Shown piece after piece: positions 7,340-17,200 of a stretch of DNA of 64,000 nucleotides. The first letter of the stretch is position 1. Every line of letters begins with the position of its first letter. Location of the stretch: assembly GCA_934729465.1 (NCBI GenBank), contig CAKVEP010000009.1, positions 14,215 to 78,214 on the forward strand, in the 5' to 3' direction. The translations under genes were made by a program, and so were the position numbers. The notes beneath the pieces were generated by a model. The model was not told where the DNA came from, made no database searches, and worked only from the letters and a program-made list of their open reading frames with translations. Origin of the DNA: an uncultured Eubacteriales bacterium. Its GTDB lineage: Bacteria; Bacillota; Clostridia; Oscillospirales; Acutalibacteraceae.

Positions 7340-7345
7340 CACTTT

Positions 7346-7726
7346 TTATAAAACATTTTCTATAGTTGGATAAATTGTATCATTTAAATTGGAAATTTGG
7401 ATATAAGCTCTCAAGTTTTCAGACCAAAAATCTGCAACCTCGTCTTTTTCAATAGCGGAGTCCATTAGAGCCAAAGCCTCTTCAATGTTGTCGAGAGTGT
7501 CGTGCTGGACAAATATTGCAAGAATTCTTGAGTTGTCTTCCCAGAAGTCGTATATGCTTGAGCTTAAATCCTTTGCTTTTGACATTTCATCATCTGAAAC
7601 CAACGTTTGAATCAGCGTTAAGTCTTCTTTTATTTTTTCAGACACATAATTTATTTTAAAAAGTTCAATTCCGCACACTATTATAACAGATATAAACAGC
7701 ATTATGGATGTTGCTATTCTATTCAT
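7346..7726 (-). CDS. DUF4363 family protein
   Basis: 126 residues: an N-terminal membrane anchor or signal segment (IMLFISVIIVCGIELF, about 8-23), then a helical extracytoplasmic region with acidic and coiled-coil character. Small proteins of this type are typically encoded immediately after DUF421 genes in Clostridia, and here the ATG overlaps the DUF421 stop by 4 bp, indicating coupled translation. Its function is unknown; the pairing suggests it works with the DUF421 membrane protein. Confidence 0.8.
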   Translation of the reverse strand: MNRIATSIMLFISVIIVCGIELFKINYVSEKIKEDLTLIQTLVSDDEMSKAKDLSSSIYDFWEDNSRILAIFVQHDTLDNIEEALALMDSAIEKDEVADFWSENLRAYIQISNLNDTIYPTIENVL

Positions 7727-8400
7727 GTTTTAGCCTCTTTTCTTATAATGTTGTAATTTTTTTCTTTGTTGGCGGTCATGATGAAAATATCGTTTAATTT
7801 TAAGTTTTGTCCTTGAATTACGCCATAAAGCCAATCACGAGATAAATTACAAAGCTGCAAAGAAAAATCAGAAATAACTCCATCGCTCACAACAACAGTT
7901 TCAATTCCGTTGTCCGGAACCACAATCCCAAGCATAGAGGCGTCGGGCTGGGATTTCTCAGGCTTTTTTAACACACTCATTTTTCCGTTGGTTTCCACAA
8001 TTGCAAAAGCAACGTCTTGTAGGGAGAAAACATCTAATTGTCTTAGTTGCTCCGAGAGGTCTTCAGTACTCATTCTCAGGCTTTTGAGCGCTTTTTGAAT
8101 GATTTTACCGTCGTTTATTATAACAACGGGTCTTCCACATATGGCTTGTCTGAATTTCATGCTCTTAAGCATCAACACAGACACAAAAATTTCGCAGCAG
8201 ATTAACAACGTAATAGGCAATAGTCCCGACAAAAGAGGTTGACCCGTATTTTGCATTGGGATTGCCGCTATATTTGAAATTAGTAAGGTTATAACGAGTT
8301 CGGATGTTTGGAGTTCACTGATTTGTCTCTTACCCATCAGCTTTACCGCAAATATGATTACTATGTATAGTAATATGGTGCGGATAAAAGATATCGCCAT
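7723..8400 (-). CDS. DUF421 (YetF-type) membrane protein
   Basis: 225 residues. The N-terminal third is membrane-spanning, with hydrophobic segments near 5-20, 33-50 and 55-77 and the conserved MGKRQISELQTSELVITLLI region split between them. The remainder is the cytoplasmic DUF421 domain with G-R-P-V-V-I-I-N-D-G near 90-99, the D-V-F-S-L-Q-D-V-A-F-A segment and a P-D-x-G-I-E-T-V-V-V-S-D-G repeat. An AGGAGG Shine-Dalgarno is 8 nt upstream of the ATG. In spore formers such as Bacillus, YetF/YrbG-type proteins are abundant membrane proteins of unclear biochemical role. First gene of a two-gene minus-strand operon. Confidence 0.88.
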   Translation of the reverse strand: MAISFIRTILLYIVIIFAVKLMGKRQISELQTSELVITLLISNIAAIPMQNTGQPLLSGLLPITLLICCEIFVSVLMLKSMKFRQAICGRPVVIINDGKIIQKALKSLRMSTEDLSEQLRQLDVFSLQDVAFAIVETNGKMSVLKKPEKSQPDASMLGIVVPDNGIETVVVSDGVISDFSLQLCNLSRDWLYGVIQGQNLKLNDIFIMTANKEKNYNIIRKEAKT

Positions 8401-8563
8401 TTAAATTCCTCCTGTGATTTTTAATCAATGTTTGATAATAAATATAATTGTCATAAAATTTTAAAAATATTCACAATTTAAGGTGTTTAAATGATGTTTG
8501 GTTATTTTTCGTTTCTCTTTTTCGACATTTAAAAACATTTTTTCTTAAAAGAGTCTTTATAAG

Positions 8564-8592
8564 TTGAAAAGGAATTTTTAGTGTTGTATAAT
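8564..8592 (+). promoter_or_regulatory. Promoter of the polysaccharide operon
   Basis: TTGAAA (8564-8569), 17 nt, TATAAT (8587-8592), giving a leader of about 60 nt before the ATG at 8661. Confidence 0.78.
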
Positions 8593-8660
8593 AAATTCAG
8601 GTTTTGCGTAAATATACTTAATTATAAATTTTATACTCTAAATTACAAAGAGGTGAGAAA

Positions 8661-9353
8661 ATGTTTTTAAAAAAGTGGGATGAGCTTCCGGATTGTATGA
8701 AAAATGATAGTGTGAAAGTTTATTATGATATTCTTGAAAAAAAGAAAGTAAACCTGTTTTTTAAAAGGATTTTTGATATAATTTTGTCTATACTTTTAAT
8801 AATACTTCTATCACCCGTTATTGTAACCACTGCTATAGTTATAAAGCTTGACTCCCAAGGAAAGGTATTTTTCAGGCAGAGGAGGGTCACTCAATACGGA
8901 AGGGTTTTTAAAATATTTAAATTTCGCACTATGATTGAAAATCAAAAAGAGGGAAGTAGTGAGGTTACTTTGTCGGACGACGACAGAATAACAAAATGCG
9001 GCAAGATATTAAGAAAGTTTAGGATAGATGAAATTCCCCAGCTTTTTAATATTTTAATAGGAGATATGTCTTTTGTTGGTCCGAGACCCGAGGTTGAGAA
9101 GTATGTTAAAAGCTATGACAATCAAATGATGGCATCTTTACTTCTACCGGCGGGGGTTACCTCTATGGCAAGCGTCGCTTTCAGAAACGAAGACCAACTA
9201 TTAAATGACGCTGACAATGTTGATTTTGTTTATATTATGAGTATATTGCCAAGTAAAATGGAACTTAATTTGGAGTATGTTAAAAATGTTAGTGTATTAA
9301 ACGATATAAAAGTAATGTTTATAACATTTATAACCGTGTTTTTAAAATCATAA
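8661..9353 (+). CDS. Initiating sugar-1-phosphate transferase (polyprenyl-phosphate)
   Basis: Bacterial sugar transferase family (PglC/WcaJ/EpsL-like): moves a sugar-1-phosphate from an NDP-sugar onto undecaprenyl phosphate to start a glycan. One hydrophobic re-entrant or membrane helix lies near 38-62 (IILSILLIILLSPVIV), followed by the conserved V-F-F-R-Q-x-R, F-K-I-F-K-F-R-T-M and, near 118-150, RKFRIDEIPQLFNILIGDMS with F-V-G-P-R-P-E. 230 residues is the compact monotopic form. Shine-Dalgarno GAGGTGAG precedes the ATG. First gene of a three-gene operon with an aminotransferase and a polymerase/ligase. The sugar is unknown. Confidence 0.92.
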   Translation: MFLKKWDELPDCMKNDSVKVYYDILEKKKVNLFFKRIFDIILSILLIILLSPVIVTTAIVIKLDSQGKVFFRQRRVTQYGRVFKIFKFRTMIENQKEGSSEVTLSDDDRITKCGKILRKFRIDEIPQLFNILIGDMSFVGPRPEVEKYVKSYDNQMMASLLLPAGVTSMASVAFRNEDQLLNDADNVDFVYIMSILPSKMELNLEYVKNVSVLNDIKVMFITFITVFLKS

Positions 9354-9369
9354 AGAAAGAAGAATTTTA

Positions 9370-10578
9370 ATGCGTTACAATATAAAATTTTCTCCACCGG
9401 ATATATCAGAAAGCGAAATTAAAGAGGTTGAAAAAGTGATGAGGTCCGGTTGGATTACCACCGGTCCTGAAACGAAAATGTTTGAAAAGCAAATAGCTGA
9501 TTTTTGTAACACTAAAAAAGCTGTGTGCTTAAATTCTGCAACGGCTTGTATGGAATTAACTCTTCGCTTGCTCGGAATAGGAGAGGGCGATGAGGTTATA
9601 ACCAGTGCTTACACTTACACCGCTTCTTGTAGCGTTATATGCCATGTTGGGGCAAAGCCTGTTTTGGTAGACACAGCTAAAGACTCATTTCAGATGGATT
9701 ACGACAAATTAAAAAGTGCAATAACAAGTAAAACCAAGGCGATTATCGCCGTGGACTTGGGTGGAGTAGTTTGTGATTACGATAAGATATACAGTGCGGT
9801 GGAAGACAAAAAAAGTTTATTCACTCCTAAAAATAATTTACAAAAAGCTATTGGCAGGGTAGCAGTAATAGCAGATGCGGCTCATGCTTTCGGTGCTCTT
9901 TATGATGGTAAGAGATGCGGCGAAGTTGCTGATTTTACTAGCTTTTCTTTCCATGCGGTTAAAAATCTTACTACAGCTGAGGGTGGAGCTGTAACGTGGA
10001 GGCAAATCGACGGTTTCGATGACGAAGAGATATACAGGCAGTATATGCTTATGTCTTTACACGGTCAAACAAAAGATGCTCTTTCTAAAACCAAAATCGG
10101 CAGTTGGGAATATGATATAATTTCGCCGGCATATAAATGTAATATGACGGATATTATGGCTGCAATCGGAGTTGCGCAGCTAAGAAGGTATAACGATTTA
10201 CTTTGTAGGAGAAGAGAAGTAGTGCAGATGTACAATAAAGGACTAAGTTCTCTTAACCTTCAAATCCTTGACCACTTTTGTACGACAAACAGTGAGTCAA
10301 GTAAGCATTTGTATATAACAAGGCTTCTCGGAAAAGATGACAGGTTCAGAAACAGGTTTATAGAAAAAATGGCGGAAAAAGGTATATCAACCAACGTACA
10401 TTATAAACCGCTTCCCATGCTGACGGCATATAAAAATCTGGGGTTCGATATAAACCAATTTAAGAATGCTTATGAGATGTATGAAAACGAAGTGACGCTG
10501 CCACTTCACACTCTTTTGACAGATGATGAAATTCAATATATAATAATGTCGTTTAAAGAGTGTTTAGAGGAGAAGTAA
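9370..10578 (+). CDS. DegT/DnrJ/EryC1-family PLP sugar aminotransferase
   Basis: Converts a 4-keto (or 3-keto) nucleotide sugar to an amino sugar for glycan synthesis. Start region S-G-W-I-T-T-G-P-E-T, C-L-N-S-A-T-A, the Y-T-Y-T-A-S loop, ADAAHAFGALYDG near 168-180 and the Schiff-base lysine in SFHAVKNLTTAEGGAVT (near residue 199) are all intact. 402 residues is typical. It follows the sugar transferase by 16 nt, an arrangement like the bacillosamine-type PglC/PglE pairing, but the substrate cannot be read from sequence, and no NDP-sugar dehydratase or acetyltransferase is adjacent. Confidence 0.92.
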   Translation: MRYNIKFSPPDISESEIKEVEKVMRSGWITTGPETKMFEKQIADFCNTKKAVCLNSATACMELTLRLLGIGEGDEVITSAYTYTASCSVICHVGAKPVLVDTAKDSFQMDYDKLKSAITSKTKAIIAVDLGGVVCDYDKIYSAVEDKKSLFTPKNNLQKAIGRVAVIADAAHAFGALYDGKRCGEVADFTSFSFHAVKNLTTAEGGAVTWRQIDGFDDEEIYRQYMLMSLHGQTKDALSKTKIGSWEYDIISPAYKCNMTDIMAAIGVAQLRRYNDLLCRRREVVQMYNKGLSSLNLQILDHFCTTNSESSKHLYITRLLGKDDRFRNRFIEKMAEKGISTNVHYKPLPMLTAYKNLGFDINQFKNAYEMYENEVTLPLHTLLTDDEIQYIIMSFKECLEEK

Positions 10579-10631
10579 CAGTAATTTATGAAATACCAAG
10601 CAGTTAAAAATTTAAGGGTAGGTGTGGACTA

Positions 10632-12080
10632 TTGAACGAGATAACCAAAGGCAAAGTTTTAAACGCTGTTTTAGACAGCAGACTGTTTAGAATTGTTTAC
10701 TTGATAACACTCTCCCTTGAAATGATAGCTTTTTGCGATAAGTTCGCCATAATATTAAGGTGTGGTGTGCTTGTTTGGGGAGCTTTTATATTGGTATTTA
10801 GATTTATTGTCAGCAAGAGAGCTTTTAAGGTTAAGTATAAATGGTTGTTGTGGTCTTTTGTTGCGGTTCAAGTTTTAACGTCTGTTTGGAATATGTCGAG
10901 AGATTTCCTGCCTAATATGGTGTTTGCGTATCACAGTATGGTCTGCTTTTTCATATTTTACGGGATGAGTCAGGAAAAGAGCCACGAAGAAATAGAAAAA
11001 GAAATGGTGTTTTTATTTAAGTATTTCATTGTGTTTTCGACCGTTACTTCTTTTATAGGAATAAATGTTGCGGTGTTTACGGCGCAGCTACAAGTGGGGG
11101 ACTACTTTTTAGGTATTTTACGAAACAGGCTTATCGGTATACATACTAATTCTAATCTTCTGGCGTTTAGCAATATAGTGGCTATATTTTCTTTGGACGT
11201 TATTAAAGACAGTCATTTGAGGTGGAAATACAATGAAAAATTCTTTAACAGGTTTTGGGGTGCATTGTGTTTCGGAATAAACTTCTTATCACTGTTTTTG
11301 TCGGATTCGAATGCATCGTTTTTATTCATTGTTGCTTATTTTACGGTTAGGATATTTTACAATAATTTTATGAATTACAAGGAATTTAAGTTTTCTGAAT
11401 TTTTAAGAGGAAATCTTTTAATGCTTGTATTTAGCACTCTTATGATATCAGGGTCGTTTTTCCTTAGGGACGTTAGTCAGGATATAATAGGGATTGTTAT
11501 AAATGACGTTCATGAGATAGAAGAACCTGTTACGGATAATGTACCATTAAAGGCGGAGTCTGAGACTGAAACTGAGATGGAGTCTGAAACCGATAGTGAG
11601 CCGTCTTATGACAGCGAAGAGAAAATAACCATAGGCAGAGAAAATTACGACGTCAGCAGCGGAAGGATAACACTGTTTAAGCAAGGGTTAAAGCTGTTTA
11701 GGGTTAATCCTATAATAGGAATAGGAAGAGGAAATCTTGTTAGGTTTGGGGATAAGTATTTAGAAAACGGATTGATTTTCTCGGATTTACATAACAGCTA
11801 TTTAACTATACTTGTGTGTAATGGGATAGTGGGCTTTTTATTATTTGCGGCGTTTTTGGCTTTGACTGCAAAGGATATGTGTAAATACTTATTTAAGTTT
11901 TCGTGTAGGAGAGATTCAGGCATATACTCAAAATTGTTTGCGGCAGTAGTGGCGTATTGTGCGTATAGCGTGTTTGAAAAGGCAATCCTTTCAGAAATAA
12001 CGTTTATGGTTGTGTTTTTCTGGCTTATACTCGGATATGCTGTGTCTTACATGAATAATGGACTCAAAGAAGAATTATAA
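10632..12080 (+). CDS. O-antigen ligase/polymerase-like membrane protein (Wzy_C)
   Basis: 482-residue protein with about ten to twelve hydrophobic segments and the large outside loop typical of O-antigen ligases or polymerases. The ligase-type segment G-R-I-T-L-F-K-Q-G and N-P-I-I-G-I-G-R-G-N, followed by D-L-H-N-S-Y-L, lies near residues 340-395. The loop carries an acidic low-complexity stretch near 300-333 (ESETETEMESETDSEPSYDS) that is not a standard family element. TTG start at 10632 with AGGTG 7 nt upstream. It would polymerise or transfer the glycan started by the two upstream genes. Confidence 0.82.
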   Translation: MNEITKGKVLNAVLDSRLFRIVYLITLSLEMIAFCDKFAIILRCGVLVWGAFILVFRFIVSKRAFKVKYKWLLWSFVAVQVLTSVWNMSRDFLPNMVFAYHSMVCFFIFYGMSQEKSHEEIEKEMVFLFKYFIVFSTVTSFIGINVAVFTAQLQVGDYFLGILRNRLIGIHTNSNLLAFSNIVAIFSLDVIKDSHLRWKYNEKFFNRFWGALCFGINFLSLFLSDSNASFLFIVAYFTVRIFYNNFMNYKEFKFSEFLRGNLLMLVFSTLMISGSFFLRDVSQDIIGIVINDVHEIEEPVTDNVPLKAESETETEMESETDSEPSYDSEEKITIGRENYDVSSGRITLFKQGLKLFRVNPIIGIGRGNLVRFGDKYLENGLIFSDLHNSYLTILVCNGIVGFLLFAAFLALTAKDMCKYLFKFSCRRDSGIYSKLFAAVVAYCAYSVFEKAILSEITFMVVFFWLILGYAVSYMNNGLKEEL

Positions 12081-12121
12081 TAAAATAGTTTTTATCTAAC
12101 AAAAGAGACGGAGGATGATAT

Positions 12122-14026
12122 ATGAAGGACGGTTTTTTTAGGGTTGCTAGTGCCACACCCGATATTAAGGTTTCAGACACGGTTTATAATGCGGATAAAA
12201 TAATAGAATTAATAAAAAAAGCAGCGTCTTATGAAGTGAATTTTGTCGTGTTTCCGGAGCTGTGCATTACGGGTTACACATGCGGAGATTTATTTTTTCA
12301 AGAACAGCTTTTAATCAGCGCAGAGACAGCATTGATGCGTATTTGTGATGAAACTAAAGATATTGATATTATATCGGTTGTTGGGCTGCCTTACAAAAGC
12401 GGAACGATTTTGTATAACTGTGCGGTGGTTATTTACAAAGGCGAAATTCTTGGGTTTGTCCCTAAGATGTATATTCCCAATTACTCTGAGTTTTACGAAA
12501 AGAGATATTTTTCCCCGGGCTGCGATTACAAAGTTGAAAAATTTAACGGTAAAGAAGTTCCTCTTGGAAGCAGAATTATATTCGAATGTGAAAACTTGCC
12601 TTATATAAAAATCGGAATAGAAGTGTGTGAAGATTTATGGTCTTTAATTCCGCCGTCTTGTTACCTCTCGAGAGATGGGGCAAATATTATTGGAAATCCT
12701 TCTGCCAGCAATGAGTATGTTGGTAAATCGAAAAGTAGAAGAGATTTGGTTGTTATGCAATCGTCGAAGCTTATAGCGGCTTATGTTTACTCCAGCTCTG
12801 GGATAGGCGAGTCTACTACCGACATGGTTTTTTCAGGTCACAATATAATAGCTGAATACGGCGAGGTTTTGAAGGAGTCTGAAAGGTTTAAAAACGAGCT
12901 TATATACACTGACGTAGATTTACAAAAACTTGAAAATGAGAAAAGTAAGTTAAAGAGGTTTCCAAATCAAGAGCAGGTTCACAAGGTTTATTTTAAGATG
13001 GAGCCTAAAAATTTAAAGCTCTGCCGTGAGATAGATAAAATGCCTTTTGTGTCTTTAGACGAAAAAGAGCTAAACGAAAGCTGCGAGGAGATATTAAAGC
13101 TACAATCGATAGGTCTTGCAACAAGACTTAGGCATATAGGCTGTGAGAAGGTAGTTGTGGGACTTTCCGGGGGGCTTGATTCAACATTAGCTTTGCTTGT
13201 ATGCGTTAGGACGTTCGACATGCTAAAATTGAGCCGAAAGGGAATAATTGCAGTTACTATGCCTTGTTTTGGTACAAGCGAACGTACTTTAAAAAATGCT
13301 AAAAATTTAGCTTCAGCATATGATGTAACGCTTAAGAAGGTGCCTATTGCAAGGTCTGTTAACGAACATTTCTCGTCTATACAGCAGCCCGACGACTGTT
13401 TTGATGTGGTTTATGAGAACGTCCAAGCAAGGGAACGCACTCAAATTCTTATGAGCATCGCAAACAAGGAAAAGGGAATTGTTATTGGGACGGGCGATTT
13501 ATCAGAGCTTGCTTTGGGATGGTCAACTTACAATGGTGACCATATGTCTATGTATGCGGTTAACGCTTCTGTTCCTAAAACCATTGTTAGGTACCTTATA
13601 AACTATGAATCCATGCATCAATTTATAGGGTATAAGAATGTTTTGGACAATATTCTCAATTTAACCATAAGTCCGGAGCTCGTTCCTGCAGATAAAAATG
13701 GTAAGTTGCAGTCCACTGAGGATATTATAGGACCTTATGAACTTCACGATTTCTTTATTTATTATTTTTTAAGATATGGTTTTACACCACTTAAAATATG
13801 TAGACTGGCGGAAAAGGCTTTTGAGGGAGTTTACAAAAGGGAAGAAATAACAAAATGGCTGAAGGTATTTTTAAAGAGGTTTTTTGCAAATCAATTTAAA
13901 AGGTCTTGTATGCCAGACTCGCCGAAAGTGTGTGAAATAACGCTGTCGCCGAGGGGAGACTTCCGTATGCCGAGCGACGCTTGCGTTGAAGACTGGTTAA
14001 GGGAACTCGAGGAGCAAAATTTATAG
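12122..14026 (+). CDS. nadE: Glutamine-dependent NAD+ synthetase
   Basis: Final step of NAD biosynthesis: amidates deamido-NAD using ammonia channelled from glutamine. The N-terminal nitrilase-type glutaminase domain shows its triad: Glu in VVFPELCITGY (near 45), Lys in V-P-K-M-Y-I-P-N-Y (near 115-120) and Cys in GIEVCEDLW (near 170). The C-terminal synthetase domain has the pyrophosphatase P-loop VVGLSGGLDSTLALLV near 343-358 and G-T-G-D-L-S-E-L-A-L-G-W. 634 residues is the usual two-domain length. Shine-Dalgarno GACGGAGG precedes the ATG. Confidence 0.95.
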   Translation: MKDGFFRVASATPDIKVSDTVYNADKIIELIKKAASYEVNFVVFPELCITGYTCGDLFFQEQLLISAETALMRICDETKDIDIISVVGLPYKSGTILYNCAVVIYKGEILGFVPKMYIPNYSEFYEKRYFSPGCDYKVEKFNGKEVPLGSRIIFECENLPYIKIGIEVCEDLWSLIPPSCYLSRDGANIIGNPSASNEYVGKSKSRRDLVVMQSSKLIAAYVYSSSGIGESTTDMVFSGHNIIAEYGEVLKESERFKNELIYTDVDLQKLENEKSKLKRFPNQEQVHKVYFKMEPKNLKLCREIDKMPFVSLDEKELNESCEEILKLQSIGLATRLRHIGCEKVVVGLSGGLDSTLALLVCVRTFDMLKLSRKGIIAVTMPCFGTSERTLKNAKNLASAYDVTLKKVPIARSVNEHFSSIQQPDDCFDVVYENVQARERTQILMSIANKEKGIVIGTGDLSELALGWSTYNGDHMSMYAVNASVPKTIVRYLINYESMHQFIGYKNVLDNILNLTISPELVPADKNGKLQSTEDIIGPYELHDFFIYYFLRYGFTPLKICRLAEKAFEGVYKREEITKWLKVFLKRFFANQFKRSCMPDSPKVCEITLSPRGDFRMPSDACVEDWLRELEEQNL

Positions 14027-14235
14027 GTAAAACACACTCTGTGCTTTATGATTTAAAGCGTGGGGTGTATTATTATGCTTTTACAAGCTCTGGATGTTTA
14101 CAAGAGGTAGTTAAGGTGATAGAATAAGGTTGTCATTTTACAGAAAATACTAATATTTTTTAAAAAATAAAATGTATAATATTAAAGACTAAAAATTAAA
14201 TATTAAAGTATCAAATAAAATTAGGGGGAAATACA
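14027..14235. other. nadE-nifJ intergenic region with imperfect hairpin and likely promoter
   Basis: An imperfect hairpin (about 14032-14069, inner stem GTGCTTTA / TAAAGCGT) may terminate nadE, although the T-tract is poor. A TATAAT at 14175-14180 is a plausible -10 for nifJ, but no good -35 lies 16-18 nt upstream. Shine-Dalgarno AGGGGG (14223-14228) serves nifJ. Confidence 0.4.
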
Positions 14236-17200
14236 GTGCGTAGAATTAAAAAGACAATGGATGGAAATAGTGCGGCGGCGTATGTTTCTTATGCGTTTAC
14301 CGACGTTGCGGCGATATATCCTATAACTCCGTCTTCGGTTATGGCAGACGAGGTTGATAAATACTCAGCTGCTAATAAAAAGAATTTGTTTGGAAGACAA
14401 GTTCAGGTAACAGAAATGCAGTCTGAAGCAGGGGCTGCGGGGGCTGTACACGGAGCGTTGGCTGCCGGCGCTCTTACAACCACTTACACAGCTTCTCAAG
14501 GACTTTTACTTATGATACCAAATATGTATAAAATGGCAGGAGAGCTTCTCCCAAGTGTGATACATGTTTCGGCGAGGACAGTTGCAACTCATGCTTTGTC
14601 TATATTCGGCGACCACTCAGACATATACGCTTGTAGACAAACCGGTTATGCCATGCTTTGTTCTAATAGTCCACAGGAAGTCATGGATTTAACCGCTGTT
14701 GCACATTTGTCGGCAATTAAAGGAAGAGTCCCGTTTTTACACTTCTTTGATGGATTTCGCACTTCTCATGAAATTCAAAAGGTGTCGGTTTGGGATTACG
14801 ATGATTTAGCTCAGATGCTTGACTTTGATGCTGTTGAACAGTTTAGAAAACGTTCGCTTAATCCCGAACATCCTGTGATTCGAGGGACGGCTCAAAATGA
14901 TGATATTTACTTCCAAGCAAGGGAAGCGAGTAATAAGTATTACGACGCTTTGCCTCAGACGGTTGTTGATTACATGAACAAAGTAAACGAGAAAATCGGA
15001 ACTGACTATAAGCCGTTTAACTACTACGGTGATGAAAACGCCGAAAGGGTTATAATTGCCATGGGTTCAGTGTGTGAAACGCTTGAGGAGGTTGTTGATT
15101 ATCTAAACAAAAAAGGTGAAAAAGTTGGTCTTGTTAAGGTCAGGCTTTACAGACCGTTTGTACCTAAATTTTTGGCGGACGTTCTTCCTAAGAGTGTTAA
15201 GAAGATAACTGTGTTAGACAGAACCAAGGAACCCGGTTCTATCGGCGAGCCTCTTTATTTGGACGTTTTAGCGGCGATGTCTGAATTTTGCTCAGAGGGA
15301 ATTAGTCTTTACAGCGGAAGATACGGGTTAAGCTCTAAAGATACAACCCCTAGTCAATTAATCTGTGTGTATGAAAACATGAAGTGTGACGACGGTAAAA
15401 AACGTTTTACTATCGGTATAAACGATGATGTTACATATTTATCACTCAATCCCAAAAAAGAAATTAACACTACCCCTCTGGGTACAATTTCATGTAAGTT
15501 TTGGGGCCTCGGCTCTGATGGAACCGTTGGAGCAAACAAAAACACGATTAAGATAATTGGCGACAATACTGATAAATACGTTCAGGGATACTTTGCCTAT
15601 GATTCTAAGAAATCAGGTGGTTTAACGTTGTCGCATTTAAGGTTCGGGAATAAACCGATAAAGTCAACTTATTATATAAGTCAAGCGGATTTTGTGGCGT
15701 GTCATAACCCGTCTTATGTCCATAAATACGACATGGTACAAGACTTAAAGCAAAACGGAAAATTTTTATTGAACTGCGGTTGGACAGACCAACAATTAGA
15801 ACAATTTTTACCTGATAAAATGAAGAAATGTATAGCAGAGAAAAACATCGATTTTTACACAATAGACGGTATTAAAATAGGAAAAGAAATAGGTCTTGGC
15901 GGAAGAATAAACACTATTTTACAGTCTGCTTTCTTCAGAATAATGAACATTATTCCGTGTGAAAAGGCTGTTAACCTCATGAAAGAGGCTGCCTCGAAAA
16001 CATACGGTAGGAAAGGTGAAAAGGTGGTTTCAATGAATCACCTTGCTATAGACAGGGGACTTACTGGGTTACATAAGGTAAATGTGCCGGAATCGTGGAG
16101 TAAAATTAATGTAAATAAAGACAGTGTTAATGACATTAAAGATGGTGACTCTAAGCTGCTTGATTATGTAAACACAATCCAAGAACCTGTGAATGAGTGC
16201 AAGGGGAACGAGCTCCCTGTTTCGGCTTTTGTTGACCACGCTGATGGTACTGTTCCGCTGGGGTCTGCTGCTTTTGAAAAAAGAGGAGTTGCTATTGACG
16301 TTCCGGAATGGACACCTGAAAATTGTGTACAGTGTAATTTTTGTTCTTATGTTTGTCCTCACGCTGTCGTCAGACCTTGCGTTATGACAGACGAAGAGTT
16401 AAGCAAAGCTCCCAAAAATACAAAATCTAAAAAAATGATGGGATTACCCGGTCTTAATTTTACAGTTAGCATTTCAACTCTTGACTGTACGGGCTGCGGA
16501 AATTGTGCTCAGGTTTGTCCGGGGATGAGGGGAAACAAGGCTTTGACTATGAAACCTATGCATACTCAGCTTGACAGTCAGATGACGTTTGACTACTGTG
16601 AGAATATTCCCACAAAGGAGCAGGTCTTTGAGAAGTTTAAAGAAACAACCGTAAAAGGAAGTCAATTTAAGAAACCTCTTCTTGAGTTTTCGGGAGCGTG
16701 CGGCGGCTGTGGAGAACCTTCATACGCCAAGCTTGCCACTCAACTCTTTGGCGACAGAATGTATATAGCAAATGCTACGGGTTGTTCATCAATATGGGGA
16801 GCTTCTGCTCCATCAACGCCTTACACCGTTAATAAAGACGGTCACGGACCTGCATGGCAAAATTCCTTGTTTGAAGACAATGCAGAATTTGGGTTTGGTA
16901 TGGAATTAGCTCAAAAGTCTATTAGAAGTCAGCTTTGTTCCTACGTTAATGAAATAAAGCAAATTTGTGAAGATGAAAATTTAAGACAGAGCTGTGAAAA
17001 TTATTTAAGTTCTTTAAACAGCGGAAAAGAAAACAAAAAAGCCTCTATTGAACTTTTAGCGGGGCTTGAGGCGTTTACTTCAGACAGTAAGATAGGAACT
17101 CTGGCTAAGAAAATAATTAAGGATAAAAACTATCTTAGCAAAAAATCAATTTGGATGTTCGGCGGCGACGGCTGGGCTTACGACATTGGTTTTGGTGGTT

